A stretch of DNA of 64,000 nt, taken from the NCBI RefSeq assembly GCF_900111315.1, contig NZ_FOGU01000009.1, positions 1 through 64,000 of the forward strand, read 5' to 3'. A model generated the notes under the pieces. It had not been told where the DNA came from. It ran no database searches and worked only from the letters and a program-made list of their open reading frames with translations. The stretch comes from Tranquillimonas rosea (lineage in GTDB: Bacteria > Pseudomonadota > Alphaproteobacteria > Rhodobacterales > Rhodobacteraceae). Positions 51,706-61,773 of the stretch are shown here, piece by piece. The translations under genes were made by a program, and so were the position numbers. Numbering within the stretch: the stretch's first letter is position 1; every line of letters starts with the position of its first letter.

Positions 51706-52461
51706 ATGCCCGACATGACAGGAAAGACAGTGCTGATCACCGGCGCGAGCCGGGGCATCGGGTCCGAGGCGGCCCGCGTCTTTGCCGCCGCCGGCGCAAA
51801 GGTCGCCCTGGTGGCGCGCGACGAGGACTCGGTTGCCGCGATCGCCGGGGAACTGGGGCCGGACACGGCGCTGGCCATTCCCTGCGACGTCTCCCGCTAC
51901 TGGGAGGTGCGCGCGGCGGTCGACGCCGCCGTGCAGACCTTCGGCAGCCTCGACGTCCTGGTGAACAATGCCGGCGTGATCGAACCGATCGGCCACATGG
52001 CCGAGATCGACCCGGCGGACTGGGGCCAGGCGATCGATATCAACCTCAAGGGTGTCTATCACGGCATGCGCGCCGCGATGCCCTTCATGCTGCAGCAGGG
52101 CGCCGGCACCATCCTGAACATCTCTTCGGGCGCGGCGCACCGCCCGGTCGAGGGCTGGTCGCAATACTGTGCCGCCAAGGCCGGGGCGGCGATGCTTACC
52201 CGGTCGGCCGACCACGAGACGCGCGGGCAGGGGCTGCGGGTCATGGGCCTGTCGCCGGGCACCGTCGCCACCGATATGCAGCGCGAGATCAAGGCGAGCG
52301 GAATCAACCCGATCAGCCAGCTCGACTGGGACGACCATATCCCGGCAGACTGGCCGGCGAAGGCGCTCCTGTGGATGTGCGGGCCCGAGGCCGACGACTA
52401 TCTCGGCGGCGAGGTCTCGCTCCGCGACGAGGGCGTGCGACAGAAGGTCGGACTGACGTGA
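51706..52461 (+). CDS. SDR-family oxidoreductase
   Basis: A 251-aa classical short-chain dehydrogenase: TGASRGIG at 12-19, NNAG at 87-90, catalytic Ser140/141, Tyr154 and Lys158 (YCAAK). The C-terminal LSPGTVATDMQ follows. The GxxxGxG site with Arg after Ser favours NADP(H). It ends in GTGA, coupled with the enoyl-CoA hydratase-like gene, which suggests both act on acyl-CoA or a similar catabolic intermediate. Confidence 0.92.
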   Translation: MPDMTGKTVLITGASRGIGSEAARVFAAAGAKVALVARDEDSVAAIAGELGPDTALAIPCDVSRYWEVRAAVDAAVQTFGSLDVLVNNAGVIEPIGHMAEIDPADWGQAIDINLKGVYHGMRAAMPFMLQQGAGTILNISSGAAHRPVEGWSQYCAAKAGAAMLTRSADHETRGQGLRVMGLSPGTVATDMQREIKASGINPISQLDWDDHIPADWPAKALLWMCGPEADDYLGGEVSLRDEGVRQKVGLT

Positions 52462-53066
52462 TCACCTGCGAGAAGGACGGCCCGCTCTGGACGGTGACGC
52501 TCGACCGTCCGGACAAGGCGAACGCCCTGACAGCGGCGATGCTGGAACAGCTCGTCGCCTGCATCGACGAGGCCCACGGAACCGCGCGGGCGGTCCTGAT
52601 CACCGGCCGGGGCCGCACCTTCAGCGCCGGCGCCGATCTCGACGAGGCGAAGCAGGGCCTCGCGACCTCTCCGCTGTGGGAGACGCTCTCGGACCGGATC
52701 GCGGCGCTGCCCTGCCTGACCGTAGCCGCGCTGAACGGCACGCTTGCCGGCGGTGCCTTCGGCATGGCCATGGCCTGCGACATCCGTCTCGCGGCGCGCC
52801 ATGCGACGTTCTTCTACCCGGTAATGCAGCGGGGCTACCTGCCGCAGGCCGCGGATGCCGCCCGCCTGAAAGAGCTGATCGGGCCGGCGCGCGCCAAGCT
52901 TCTGCTGATGGGCGGCGCGCGCCTCAGTGCCGACGAGGCGTTCTCCTTCGGTCTCGTCGAGGGCGTCTGCCATACCGAAGAGGTGCTGCCCCGCGCCGCC
53001 GCCCTGGCCGAGGACGCCCTGTCGGCCAGCCCGGACCACGCCGCCGCGATCAAGGCGCTGATCTGA
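52458..53066 (+). CDS. Enoyl-CoA hydratase/isomerase family protein (short)
   Basis: 202 aa from GTG 52458. Crotonase signatures: TLDRPDKANALTAAML, oxyanion-hole residues in TFSAGADL and TLAGGAFGMAMACDIRLAA. The family usually has ~260 aa; here the C-terminal trimerisation region is short. The Glu pair of true hydratases is not obvious (position 2 lies in YPVMQRGYLPQ), so it may be an isomerase or other crotonase-type enzyme. Coupled to the SDR gene. Confidence 0.88.
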   Translation: MITCEKDGPLWTVTLDRPDKANALTAAMLEQLVACIDEAHGTARAVLITGRGRTFSAGADLDEAKQGLATSPLWETLSDRIAALPCLTVAALNGTLAGGAFGMAMACDIRLAARHATFFYPVMQRGYLPQAADAARLKELIGPARAKLLLMGGARLSADEAFSFGLVEGVCHTEEVLPRAAALAEDALSASPDHAAAIKALI

Positions 53067-53071
53067 CCGTG

Positions 53072-53380
53072 CTAGCGCCCTCGCCGTTTCGGACCGCGCC
53101 GCGCGCCGGGTGTCTTGGAATGAAACTCGGGCGGCCGTTTGGCCACCCACGAGGCGAACTTCGCCAGCCGCGGATGCGCCCTGAGCGCCTCGGGCGTGGA
53201 ATAGGCCCGCGCCAGTTCGACCTCGCTCAGCGTGGCGTGGATCTCGTTGTGGCAGATCTGGTGCATCAGCACCGTTGGCCCGCCCTTGCCGCCGCGCAGC
53301 TTGGGAACGAGGTGATGCAGGCTCTGCCTGGCATGCGGCGGAATCGGCCGGCCGCACAGGGGGCACACGGGGTCGTCCAT
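53072..53380 (-). CDS. HNH endonuclease family protein
   Basis: A 102-aa protein with zinc-type Cys6-x2-Cys9 (CPLCGRPI), HHLVPKLRGGKGGPTVLMHQ and CHNEIHATLSE, i.e. a complete HNH core. The C-terminus is basic (KTPGARRGPKRRGR) and may bind DNA. No partner restriction or phage gene is nearby. Converges with the crotonase gene 5 nt away. Confidence 0.87.
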   Translation of the reverse strand: MDDPVCPLCGRPIPPHARQSLHHLVPKLRGGKGGPTVLMHQICHNEIHATLSEVELARAYSTPEALRAHPRLAKFASWVAKRPPEFHSKTPGARRGPKRRGR

Positions 53381-53427
53381 CGCGGCGCAGTCTGGATCCG
53401 CCGCGCGTCCGGCCGCAAGGCGCGCCG

Positions 53428-54606
53428 ATGACGCAGGACGGCGGGATCGACGCGCTGGTCGTGGGCGCGGGGCCGGCCGGACTGATGGCGGCCGAGGAAC
53501 TCGCCCGTGCGGGCCGCCGCGTGCTCGTGGCGGAGCAGAAGCCGAGCGTCGCCCGCAAGTTTCTGATGGCGGGCAAGAGCGGCCTGAACCTCACCCAGGA
53601 CGAACCGTCCGGGGCCTTCGCCAGCCACTACGACAGCTCCGAGATGCGCCGCGCCGTGGCAAGTTTCGGCCCGGCCGAGGTCATGGACTGGGCACGCGGC
53701 CTCGGGCAGGAGGTCTATACCGGCTCGTCCGGCAAGGTCTTTCCACTGACGATGAAGGGTTCGCCGCTGCTCCGGGCATGGCTGTCGCGGCTCGCGGACC
53801 GGGGCGTGGCCCTGCGCACGCGGTGGCGCTGGCACGGCTGGGACGACGGCGCCTTCGCCTTCGACACGCCGGACGGTCCGCGCGCCCTGCGGCCCGCCGT
53901 CTGCGTCCTCGCGCTCGGCGGCGCCAGCTGGGCGCGGCTCGGCTCCGACGGCGCATGGGCGCCCTGGCTGGCCGGGCGCGGCGTTCCGCTCACCCCCTTT
54001 GCGCCCGCCAATGCCGGGCTCTCCGTGGCCTGGTCCAGGCCGATGGCCAAGGTCTTCGGCCAGCCGCTCAAGGGTGTGCGTCTCGGCGCCGGTGCGCTTC
54101 ACAGTCGCGGCGAGTGCGTCGTCTCGGCCGCCGGGCTCGAGGGCGGCGGGCTCTATCCGCTGACCCCGGCCTTGCGCACCGGCGCGCCGCTCCAGGTGGA
54201 CCTGCTCCCCGATCTCGATACCGACACGATCGCCGCGCGCCTGCGCCGCCCCCGTGGCAAGGCTTCGGTTGGCCAGTGGCTGCGCAAGACGCTCAGGCTC
54301 GATCCGGTCCGGCTCGCCCTGCTGTTCGAGGCCGCGCATCCCCTTCCCACGGGCGAGGCGCTGGCGCACAGGGTCAAGGCGCTGACCCTCCGCCACCAGG
54401 GACCCCGCCCGATGGACGAGGCGATCTCGACCGCCGGCGGCATCGCCTGGCCCGGCCTTGACGACGACCTGATGCTGCGGGCCTGTCCCGGCGTCTTCGC
54501 CGCGGGCGAGATGCTGGACTGGGAGGCCCCGACCGGTGGCTACCTCCTGACCGGCTGCCTCGCGACGGGCCGCCTCGCGGGCCGGGCCGCCGCCGGCTTC
54601 CATTGA
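53428..54606 (+). CDS. FAD-dependent oxidoreductase, HI0933/TIGR03862 type
   Basis: A 392-aa flavoprotein with dinucleotide site VVGAGPAGLMAAEELARAGR, FLMAGKSGLNLTQDEP (the RKxxxSGxGRCN-like block of the family), TGSSGKVFPLTMKGSPLLRA, LALGGASWARLGSDG and C-terminal PGVFAAGEMLDWEAPTGGYL. The biochemical role of this subfamily is unknown. Divergent from the HNH gene, with 47 bp between starts. Confidence 0.9.
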   Translation: MTQDGGIDALVVGAGPAGLMAAEELARAGRRVLVAEQKPSVARKFLMAGKSGLNLTQDEPSGAFASHYDSSEMRRAVASFGPAEVMDWARGLGQEVYTGSSGKVFPLTMKGSPLLRAWLSRLADRGVALRTRWRWHGWDDGAFAFDTPDGPRALRPAVCVLALGGASWARLGSDGAWAPWLAGRGVPLTPFAPANAGLSVAWSRPMAKVFGQPLKGVRLGAGALHSRGECVVSAAGLEGGGLYPLTPALRTGAPLQVDLLPDLDTDTIAARLRRPRGKASVGQWLRKTLRLDPVRLALLFEAAHPLPTGEALAHRVKALTLRHQGPRPMDEAISTAGGIAWPGLDDDLMLRACPGVFAAGEMLDWEAPTGGYLLTGCLATGRLAGRAAAGFH

Positions 54607-54633
54607 CCGCCGCTTGACGATACTCCGGTGTGC

Positions 54634-55710
54634 ATGACCAAGGACATGGCCACCCTCTACGACGAGACGGTCCGCGCCAGGGGGCTGACCGCCGACCCCG
54701 CGCAGCGCGCCGTCCTGCCCGAGTTCGACCGCATCGCCGCCGCCCTGGCCGAGGGCCCGGCCCGCAAGGGCGGCCTGCGCGGGCTGTTCTCCCGTCCCGC
54801 CGACCCGCCCAAGGGGCTCTATCTCTGGGGCGGCGTCGGGCGCGGCAAGTCGATGCTGATGGACCTCTTCTACGAGGCCGCCGAGATCGACGCGAAGCGC
54901 CGGGTGCATTTCCACGCCTTCATGCAGGAGGTGCACAGGGGGATGAAGGCCGCCCGCGCCCGCGGCGTCGACGACGCGATCGCCCCCTTCGCGCGCGAGG
55001 TCGCGGCCGAGGTGCGCCTGCTCTGCTTCGACGAGATGCAGATCGGCGACGTCGCCGACGCGATGATCGTCGGCCGCCTGTTCGAAAAGCTCTTCGACGC
55101 CGGCGTCGTGGTGGTGACGACCTCGAACCGCCCGCCCGACGACCTCTACAAGGACGGGCTGAACCGCTCGGTTTTCCTGCCCTTCATCCGCCTCCTCAAG
55201 CACCGGCTCGCGGTCCGCGAACTCGACGCGGCGCAGGATTACCGGCAGGACCGTCCCTCGGCGGGCGAGTCCTACTTCACGCCCGCCGACGCCGAGGCGA
55301 GCGCCCGGATGGACCGCGTCTGGGACGACCTCGCCGAAGGCACGCCCGAGCCGCTGGAGCTCACCGTCTCAGGCCGCACCGTCACTGTGCCGCGGCATGC
55401 GGGCGGCGTGGCGCGGGCCCGGTTCTGGGATCTCTGCGGCCGCCCCCTCGGGGCCGCCGACTATCTCGCCGTGGCCGAGGCGGTCGACGTCCTCCTGCTG
55501 GAAGAGGTGCCGCGCCTCGGCTCCGAGAACTACAACGAGGCCCGCCGCTTCGTCACCCTGATCGACGCGCTCTACGAGGCCGGCACGCGGCTCTACATCT
55601 CCGCCGCCGACACCCCCGAAAGCCTCTATGTCGAGGGCGAAGGCACCTTCGAGTTCGAGCGCACGGCCTCCCGCCTGCGCGAAATGCAGTCCGAGGGCTG
55701 GGGCGGCTGA
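54634..55710 (+). CDS. zapE: AFG1-like ATPase / cell division protein ZapE
   Basis: 358 aa from ATG 54634 (GTG 54628 is an alternative). Walker A GGVGRGKS at 66-73, Walker B LLCFDEMQIGDVADAMI at 129 onward, and TSNRPPDDLYKDGLNRSVFLPFI sensor region. ZapE affects FtsZ ring dynamics; mitochondrial AFG1 handles respiratory subunits. The C-terminal ends in YVEGEGTFEFERTASRL, typical. An intergenic repeat follows. Confidence 0.93.
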   Translation: MTKDMATLYDETVRARGLTADPAQRAVLPEFDRIAAALAEGPARKGGLRGLFSRPADPPKGLYLWGGVGRGKSMLMDLFYEAAEIDAKRRVHFHAFMQEVHRGMKAARARGVDDAIAPFAREVAAEVRLLCFDEMQIGDVADAMIVGRLFEKLFDAGVVVVTTSNRPPDDLYKDGLNRSVFLPFIRLLKHRLAVRELDAAQDYRQDRPSAGESYFTPADAEASARMDRVWDDLAEGTPEPLELTVSGRTVTVPRHAGGVARARFWDLCGRPLGAADYLAVAEAVDVLLLEEVPRLGSENYNEARRFVTLIDALYEAGTRLYISAADTPESLYVEGEGTFEFERTASRLREMQSEGWGG

Positions 55711-55714
55711 CCCG

Positions 55715-55764
55715 CCTTCTTCTGCCGTGAAATATTCCGGGGGTGCGGGGGCAGCGCCCCCGCG
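55715..55764. repeat. Intergenic GC-hairpin repeat, copy B
   Basis: CCTTCTTCTGCCGTGAAATA, TTCCGGGGG and GCGGGGGCAGCGCCCCCGC lie in the same order as in copy A at 30127. Two more short inverted repeats (CGCCCGCCGGAGGCGGGCG and GCGCCGAAGGCGC-type) follow up to 55815. It separates the converging zapE and folC genes. Confidence 0.65.
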
Positions 55765-55820
55765 AACCGCCCGCCGGAGGCGGGCGCAAGGTCGCGTGCG
55801 CCGAAGGCGCGCCGCGGGGT

Positions 55821-57095
55821 TCAGCCGTTCTCGCCCAGCACCTGCCCGGCAAGGTAGAGCGAGCCGCAGATCAGCACGCGCGCGCCCGGCGCGGTGCCGG
55901 CGATCTCCGCCAGCGCCGCGCCGACGCTTTCCGCCTCCGAGGCGGGGATCCCGGCCGCCCGTGCCGCGGCGGCGACTTCGGCCGGGGGATGCGCGCTGTG
56001 CTCGCCGGGGATCGGCACCGCGGTCAGGCTGGCCGCCATCCCGGCCAGCGGCGCGAGGTAGCCGCCGGCATCCTTGGTGTTGAGCATGCCGCAGATCAGG
56101 TGCAGCGGCCGGTCGTCCATCGCCGCCAGGCTGTCGGCGAGCGCGGCGCCCGCATGGGGGTTGTGGCCGCCGTCGAGCCAGATCTGCGCCCCGGGCGCCG
56201 CATCGGCCAGGGGCCCGCGCGTCAGCCGCTGCATCCGCGCCGGCCAGGCGGCTCCGGTCATCGCGGCCTCGCAGGCGGTCTCGTCGCTTTCCAGGTGGCG
56301 CAGCGCCGCGAGCGCGATTCCGGCATTGTCGATCTGGTGACGGCCCGGCAGCGCCGGCAGCGGCAGGTCGAGGAGACCGCGCTCGTCCTGGTAGACGAGG
56401 CGCCCGCGCTCTTCCCAGGCATGCCAGTGTTGCCCGCGCACCAGCAGCGGCGCGCCGAGCGCCGCCGCCCGCGCCTCGATCACCTCCAGCGCCGCGTTCT
56501 CCTGCCGGCCCACCACGCAGGGCACGCCGCGCTTGAGGATGCCCGCCTTCTCCGCGGCGATTTCCGGCAGCGTCTCGCCCAGGAACTGTTGGTGGTCGAG
56601 CGCCACGGGCGTGATCGCCGTCAGCCTGGGCCGGGCGACGACGTTGGTGGCGTCGAGCCGCCCGCCCAGCCCGACTTCCAGCAGGCAGTACTCGGCCGGC
56701 ACGCGCGAGAAGGCGAGAAGCGCGGCGCAGGTGGTGATCTCGAAATAGGTGATCGGATGGCCTTCGTTCGCGGCCTCGCATTCATCCAGGATCGCGGCCA
56801 GTTCGTCCTCTCCGATCAGCTCCCCGGCCAGCCGGATACGCTCGTGGAAGCGGACGAGATGCGGCGAGGTATAGGCGTGGACACGGTTGCCCGCGGCCTC
56901 GAGCCCGGCTCGCAGCATCGCCAGGGTCGATCCCTTGCCGTTGGTCCCGGCGACATGGATCACCGGCGGCAGCGCGTCCTGCGGGTTGCCTGTCGCGTCC
57001 AGCAGCCTCCAAACGCGATCGAGCACGAGGTCGATCACCTTGGGGTGCAGCGCCATCATCCGCGTCAGGATGCGGTCGGAGGTGTCGGGGCTCAT
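55821..57095 (-). CDS. folC: Dihydrofolate/folylpolyglutamate synthase
   Basis: 424 aa. The enzyme adds glutamate to dihydropteroate and folates. P-loop HVAGTNGKGSTLAML at 48-61, YTSPHLVRFHERIRL, FEITTCAALLAF, LLEVGLGGRLDATNVV and WLDGGHNPHAGAAL are all family motifs. It is 25 nt downstream of accD, as in many proteobacteria. Confidence 0.95.
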   Translation of the reverse strand: MSPDTSDRILTRMMALHPKVIDLVLDRVWRLLDATGNPQDALPPVIHVAGTNGKGSTLAMLRAGLEAAGNRVHAYTSPHLVRFHERIRLAGELIGEDELAAILDECEAANEGHPITYFEITTCAALLAFSRVPAEYCLLEVGLGGRLDATNVVARPRLTAITPVALDHQQFLGETLPEIAAEKAGILKRGVPCVVGRQENAALEVIEARAAALGAPLLVRGQHWHAWEERGRLVYQDERGLLDLPLPALPGRHQIDNAGIALAALRHLESDETACEAAMTGAAWPARMQRLTRGPLADAAPGAQIWLDGGHNPHAGAALADSLAAMDDRPLHLICGMLNTKDAGGYLAPLAGMAASLTAVPIPGEHSAHPPAEVAAAARAAGIPASEAESVGAALAEIAGTAPGARVLICGSLYLAGQVLGENG

Positions 57096-57120
57096 GGGCG
57101 GTCGCGCCGGTCCACCGGGA

Positions 57121-58095
57121 TCAGGACGACTGGCCGCCGGAGGTCGACGCCTCGCCGCCCAGCATCGCCTCGGCCACCTCGGCCACGCTGGTCTGCGGCG
57201 CGTCGGGTCCGTTGGCGGGGGGCGGCAGCTCTCCGGCGACGGCCGGCGGCATGCCCATCATCATCCGTGTCAGGGTGATCAGCTCCGAGCGCTGCTCACT
57301 GCGGTGGGTGACTCGGTCGAGCATGCCGTGATCCAGAAGGTACTCGGCCCGCTGGAAGCCCTCGGGCAGTTTCTCGCGGATCGTCTGCTCGATCACGCGG
57401 GGGCCGGCAAAGCAGATCAGCGCGCCGGGCTCGGCGATCTGGACGTCGCCGAGCATCGCGTAGCTGGCGGTCACGCCGCCGGTGGTCGGGTGGGTCAGGA
57501 CGACGATGTAGGGCAGCCCCGCCTCCTTCACCATGTCGACGGCGACGGTGGTGCGCGGCATCTGCATCAGCGACAGGATGCCTTCCTGCATCCGCGCCCC
57601 GCCGGCGGCCGAGAACAGCACCAGCGGCCGCCCGGTCTGCACCGCGCGCTCGGCCGCCGCGATGATCGCGTTGCCGACATACATGCCCATCGAGCCGGCC
57701 ATGAAGCTGAAATCCTGCGCCGCCGCGACGATCGGCGTGCGGCCGATCTCGCCCTCGACGACCAGCATCGCCTCCTTCTCGCCCGAGGCCTTCTGCGCGC
57801 CGCGCAGGCGGTCGGCATAGCGCTTCTGGTCGCGGAACTGCAGTGGGTCCTGCACCGGCATCGGCACCTCGACCTCCGAGAAGGTGCCGTTGTCGAACAG
57901 CGCCTCGAACCGGGCGCGGGGGCTGATCCACATGTGGTGGCCGCAATTGCCGCAGACGTTCAGGTTCTGCCGCAGTTCGCGGTGGAACAGCATCGTCCCG
58001 CACTCGTCGCACTTGGTCCAGAGGTTCTCGGGCACCTCTCGGCGCGAGAAGAGCGAGTTGATCTTCGGGCGGACGTAGTTCGAGATCCAGTTCAT
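57121..58095 (-). CDS. accD: Acetyl-CoA carboxylase carboxyltransferase subunit beta
   Basis: 324 aa from ATG 58095 ([10 protein letters not shown] is the usual N-terminus). A four-cysteine zinc ribbon (Cys29, 32, 48, 51) precedes the crotonase-fold core with [32 protein letters not shown] and [20 protein letters not shown]. It transfers carboxyl from biotin to acetyl-CoA for fatty-acid synthesis; AccA is encoded elsewhere. The C-terminal tail is low-complexity. Confidence 0.96.
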   Translation of the reverse strand: MNWISNYVRPKINSLFSRREVPENLWTKCDECGTMLFHRELRQNLNVCGNCGHHMWISPRARFEALFDNGTFSEVEVPMPVQDPLQFRDQKRYADRLRGAQKASGEKEAMLVVEGEIGRTPIVAAAQDFSFMAGSMGMYVGNAIIAAAERAVQTGRPLVLFSAAGGARMQEGILSLMQMPRTTVAVDMVKEAGLPYIVVLTHPTTGGVTASYAMLGDVQIAEPGALICFAGPRVIEQTIREKLPEGFQRAEYLLDHGMLDRVTHRSEQRSELITLTRMMMGMPPAVAGELPPPANGPDAPQTSVAEVAEAMLGGEASTSGGQSS

Positions 58096-58159
58096 CGGGT
58101 GCGTGCCGTGGGCTGCTTCGGGCGGGCCAGACCTATGCGGCCTGAGGGTGAAATGCAAT

Positions 58160-59047
58160 TCAGCGTGTGGTCAGGATGCGCCGCAGGATCAGCCAGGCCA
58201 CGACCAGCAGGCCGATGTCGCCCAGGATCAGCCAGCGCGACCCGTCCTCGGCGTCGACGCCGTACGGGGTGCGGCGCAGGGCCAGGCCGGTGATCGTGCC
58301 CTTGGTGGCCAGCAGGAGGACGGCAAGCGCGTTTTTGGCGAAGTGGAACCCCCAGGCCGCGCCGAGGCTGCCGGTCACCACGGTCAGGTCGGTCGCGACC
58401 AGGCCGAAGGCCGTTGCCGCGCCCACGGCAAGCCACGCGTTGCCCCCCGCGGTCACGGGGTCGAAGTGCAGCAGTCCGAAGACGACGCCCGGAAGCAGCG
58501 CCCAGATAAGCGGCGAGCGGAACCGCGCGGCCAGTTGCTGCACGAGATAGCCGCGGAACAGCATCTCCTCCGCGCCGCTCTGGATCAGCAGGCCCGCCAC
58601 CGCCAGCGGCAGCAGCGGCAGCCATGTCCCGAGGTCGAGCCCCGGAAGGCTGTCGTACCGCCACGCCCACACCAGCACCGCCACCGCGTAGACCGCGCCG
58701 ACCACGGTCACGGCCGTCACGAAGTCGCGGAGCGCGCGGGAAGCGGGACCTATCAGCGTTCCCGGTCGGCGCCCGTGCAAGAACCGCGCCGCCACCATCA
58801 CGCCGAGCGCCATCCCCGCGAAGGTCGCCAGCAGCAACAGCGTCGCGCCGGGGGTCCGCGCCTCGACCAGGGAGGCCAGGGTGTCGCCGGCGTCCGTCGC
58901 GGGCTGGCGCAGCACCGCGGGGGCGAGCACAGCGACGCAGACCGCGGCATAGATCAGCGCCGCCACGATCAGCCCGAGCAGCAGTCGCCAGAGCTGCGGG
59001 CGCGCGGTGGCGGGGCCGATGAAGGCCCGGAAGGCGGGGCGGGGCAT
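58160..59047 (-). CDS. CPBP-family intramembrane glutamic endopeptidase
   Basis: 295 aa from ATG 59047 with about eight helices. The CPBP (Rce1-like) motifs are present: [16 protein letters not shown] with Glu-Glu-x-x-x-Arg, [16 protein letters not shown] and GFHFAKNAL. Members cleave within membranes or process peptides; the target is unknown. Gap of 131 bp to ilvD on the other strand. Confidence 0.88.
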   Translation of the reverse strand: MPRPAFRAFIGPATARPQLWRLLLGLIVAALIYAAVCVAVLAPAVLRQPATDAGDTLASLVEARTPGATLLLLATFAGMALGVMVAARFLHGRRPGTLIGPASRALRDFVTAVTVVGAVYAVAVLVWAWRYDSLPGLDLGTWLPLLPLAVAGLLIQSGAEEMLFRGYLVQQLAARFRSPLIWALLPGVVFGLLHFDPVTAGGNAWLAVGAATAFGLVATDLTVVTGSLGAAWGFHFAKNALAVLLLATKGTITGLALRRTPYGVDAEDGSRWLILGDIGLLVVAWLILRRILTTR

Positions 59048-59178
59048 GGCATCTCTCTCGGAGCGGCGCGTCGCCGGCCAAGCTAGCAGTCCGGCCCGCC
59101 GGGGCAATCGCGCTTGTGCGCGGGTGTCCGCTCGCCTATTCCCGGACGCAAGGGAAGATAACACGCCAGGAGGGTGTC

Positions 59179-60942
59179 ATGCTCAAGGGCAAGACCGACA
59201 AATCCAAGCTGCCGAGCCGGCATGTGACAGAGGGGCCGCAGCGGGCGCCGCACCGCTCCTACTACTTTGCGATGGGCTTGAGCGAAGAAGAGATCAATCA
59301 GCCCTTCGTCGGCGTCGCGACCTGCTGGAACGAGGCGGCGCCCTGCAACATCGCCCTGTCGCGGCAGGCGCAGGCGGTGAAGTTGGGCGTCAAGGCGGCC
59401 TCGGGCACCCCGCGTGAGTTCACGACCATCACCGTCACCGACGGCATCGCCATGGGCCACGAGGGCATGCGCTCGTCGCTGGCCAGCCGCGAGGCGATCG
59501 CGGACACGGTCGAGCTGACGATGCGCGGCCACGGCTACGACGCGATCGTCGGTCTGGCGGGTTGCGACAAGTCGCTGCCGGGGATGATGATGGCGATGGT
59601 GCGGCTGAACACGCCGTCGGTGTTCATCTACGGCGGCTCGATCCTTCCGGGCAAGGCGCCCGCGCACAAGGACATCCCCGAGGATTTCGCGACCCGCGAC
59701 CTGACCGTCCAGGACATGTTCGAGGCCGTCGGCCGGCATCAGAGCGGTAACCTGTCGGATGCCGCGCTGGCCGTGCTCGAGCGCGCGGCCTGCCCGTCGG
59801 CCGGGGCCTGCGGCGGGCAGTTCACCGCCAACACCATGGCCTGCGTGTCCGAGGCGATCGGCCTGGCGCTGTTCAACTCGTCCGGCGCTCCCGCCCCCTA
59901 CGAGAGCCGCGATCATTACGCCGAGGCGTCGGGCCAGGCGGTGATGAACCTGATCGAACAGAACATCCGCGCCCGGGACGTCGTCACCCGCAAGAGCCTG
60001 GAAAACGCCGCGCGCGTCGTGGCGTGCACCGGCGGCTCGACCAATGCGGGCCTTCACCTGCCGGCCATCGCGCACGAGGCGGGTATCGAGTTCTACCTCG
60101 AGGATGTCTGCGAGATCTTCCGCGACACCCCGTACTTCGTCGACCTCAAGCCCGGCGGGCAGTACGTTGCCAAGGACCTCTACCACGCCGGCGGCCTGCC
60201 GGTGGTGATGAAGGAGCTGCGCAAGGCCGGCCTCGTCCACGAGGATTGCATGACCTCCAGCGGCCGCAGCATCGGCGAAGAGCTGGACATGACCGACCGC
60301 GAGGCGGACGGAAAGGTGATCCATCCGGTCGAGACGCCGATCACCGAGACCGGCGGCGTCGTCGGGCTGAAGGGCAATCTCGCCCCCGAGGGCGCCATCG
60401 TGAAGGTCGCCGGGATGCCGGCCGAGGACCAGGTCTTCACCGGCCCTGCCCGCGTGTTCGAGAACGAGGAAGAGGCCTTCGAGGCGGTCAAGGCGCGCGG
60501 CTACGAAGAGGGCGAGGTCATCGTCATCCGCAACGAGGGCCCGTCGGGCGGCCCCGGCATGCGCGAGATGCTCGCCACCACGGCGGCGCTGTCCGGACAG
60601 GGCATGGGCAAGAAGGTCGCCCTGATCACCGACGGCCGCTTCTCGGGCGCGACGCGCGGCTTCTGCGTGGGCCATGTCGGCCCCGAGGCGGCCTATGGCG
60701 GGCCGATCGCGCTGCTCAAGAACGGCGACATGATCACCATCGATGCCGTGAAGGGCGAGATCAGCGTCGACCTCTCGGACGAGGAGATGGACGCGCGGCG
60801 GCAGGCCTGGCCGGGGCCGAAGCCGACGAACTATGCCAGCGGCGCGCTGTGGAAATATGCCCAGCTGGTCGGCGCGACCTACAAGGGCGCCGTCACCCAT
60901 CCCGGCGCCACGGCGGAAACCCACGTCTACATGGACCTCTAG
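59179..60942 (+). CDS. ilvD: Dihydroxy-acid dehydratase
   Basis: 587 aa from ATG 59179 (AGGAGGG box). It dehydrates dihydroxy-isovalerate and -methylvalerate in branched-chain amino acid synthesis. Iron-sulfur and metal motifs: [16 protein letters not shown] with Cys129 and [16 protein letters not shown] with Cys205 and Cys211; C-terminal [20 protein letters not shown]. It is longer than the common 555-575 aa. A hairpin follows the stop. Confidence 0.95.
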   Translation: MLKGKTDKSKLPSRHVTEGPQRAPHRSYYFAMGLSEEEINQPFVGVATCWNEAAPCNIALSRQAQAVKLGVKAASGTPREFTTITVTDGIAMGHEGMRSSLASREAIADTVELTMRGHGYDAIVGLAGCDKSLPGMMMAMVRLNTPSVFIYGGSILPGKAPAHKDIPEDFATRDLTVQDMFEAVGRHQSGNLSDAALAVLERAACPSAGACGGQFTANTMACVSEAIGLALFNSSGAPAPYESRDHYAEASGQAVMNLIEQNIRARDVVTRKSLENAARVVACTGGSTNAGLHLPAIAHEAGIEFYLEDVCEIFRDTPYFVDLKPGGQYVAKDLYHAGGLPVVMKELRKAGLVHEDCMTSSGRSIGEELDMTDREADGKVIHPVETPITETGGVVGLKGNLAPEGAIVKVAGMPAEDQVFTGPARVFENEEEAFEAVKARGYEEGEVIVIRNEGPSGGPGMREMLATTAALSGQGMGKKVALITDGRFSGATRGFCVGHVGPEAAYGGPIALLKNGDMITIDAVKGEISVDLSDEEMDARRQAWPGPKPTNYASGALWKYAQLVGATYKGAVTHPGATAETHVYMDL

Positions 60943-60956
60943 GTCGAAACCGTGCC

Positions 60957-60981
60957 GCGGCCCCGGCGTGACCGGGGCCGC
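60957..60981. terminator. Perfect 10-bp stem-loop after ilvD
   Basis: GCGGCCCCGG and CCGGGGCCGC pair exactly around CGTGA, 14 nt after the ilvD stop. There is no T-tract. Its presence argues that the next gene starts at 61000 rather than at GTG 60952, which lies before the hairpin. Confidence 0.5.
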
Positions 60982-60999
60982 CGCCCGTGGGAGCGATGG

Positions 61000-61773
61000 A
61001 TGGTCCGACGCATGGCGCTGGAACTGGCGCAACGCCTCGAGCGGCACTCGCTCCGCCGGTGGCAGCGCCGCGCGGCAGAGGCCGAGAAAGCCGATCTTGT
61101 CCATCTGCGCGCGCTGCGGAACCGGGCGAGCGCCCTGCGTAAGCAGCTGAACCGGGTGATCCACGTGGCCGACGGCCGGCTTGCGCTGCCGCGCGTCGGG
61201 GCCGACGCGATCGAGGCGCCGATCGGCGCGGATTGGGTCTGCCGCCCGGCCATGTGGCGCGGGGCCATACCGGTGCCGGGCCGCACGGCGGTCGAGGCCA
61301 AGACGCCGCTTGGCGGACAGGTGACGATCTTCCACGATGCCGGGCACCCCGAGGTGGCCGTGCGTCACGTCCGCAATCGCCGTGCCGATGATCTCGCGCC
61401 GTACGGTCTGCGGATGGAGGTCTTCGACTTCGATGGCACGTTCCTGTCGGCCGTGGTGGACCTGCCGGACGAGGCGCTCGCGGGGCTTCGGCGCGATAGC
61501 ATCGTGCAGCTGAACGTGATGGCCGAGGCCGAACGGCCCGTAGGCCTGACCGCGCGCCTGAACGTCCGGCACGGGCCTAACACCGAGCAGATGGTTCAGC
61601 CGCTGGGCGAGGGGACCGGGTCATTCGTGGCCGAGTTCGACCTGGCCTATACCGGGCTGGACGACAGGCGGATCGAGGGGATGTGGATCGACCTGATCCT
61701 CGACCGTCCCTGGATGAACCAGATCACCCTGCGCGACGTGACGGTGAGCCGCCGTCCCCGCGCGCCCCTGTGA
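61000..61773 (+). CDS. DUF6478-like conserved protein
   Basis: 257 aa from ATG 61000, preceded by GGGAG at 6-nt spacing. The N-terminal third is basic and helical (RLERHSLRRWQRRAAEAEKA, RNRASALRKQLNRVIHVAD). The rest is beta-rich: GADWVCRPAMWRGAIPVPG, VTIFHDAGHPEVAVRHVRNR and FVAEFDLAYTGLDDRRIEGM, WIDLILDRPWMNQITLRDV. This matches a family I know only from Rhodobacterales, of unknown function. Coupled by GTGA with the next gene. Confidence 0.75.
   Translation: MVRRMALELAQRLERHSLRRWQRRAAEAEKADLVHLRALRNRASALRKQLNRVIHVADGRLALPRVGADAIEAPIGADWVCRPAMWRGAIPVPGRTAVEAKTPLGGQVTIFHDAGHPEVAVRHVRNRRADDLAPYGLRMEVFDFDGTFLSAVVDLPDEALAGLRRDSIVQLNVMAEAERPVGLTARLNVRHGPNTEQMVQPLGEGTGSFVAEFDLAYTGLDDRRIEGMWIDLILDRPWMNQITLRDVTVSRRPRAPL

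Noticed and set aside
53072-53380. Restriction or toxin system around the HNH gene
   Set aside because: Neighbours are metabolic (crotonase, flavoprotein) with no methylase, antitoxin or phage genes.
59083-61572. An 829-codon frame on the minus strand across ilvD
   Set aside because: Composition is His/Arg/Asp-rich without motifs and it covers a fully conserved ilvD on the other strand.
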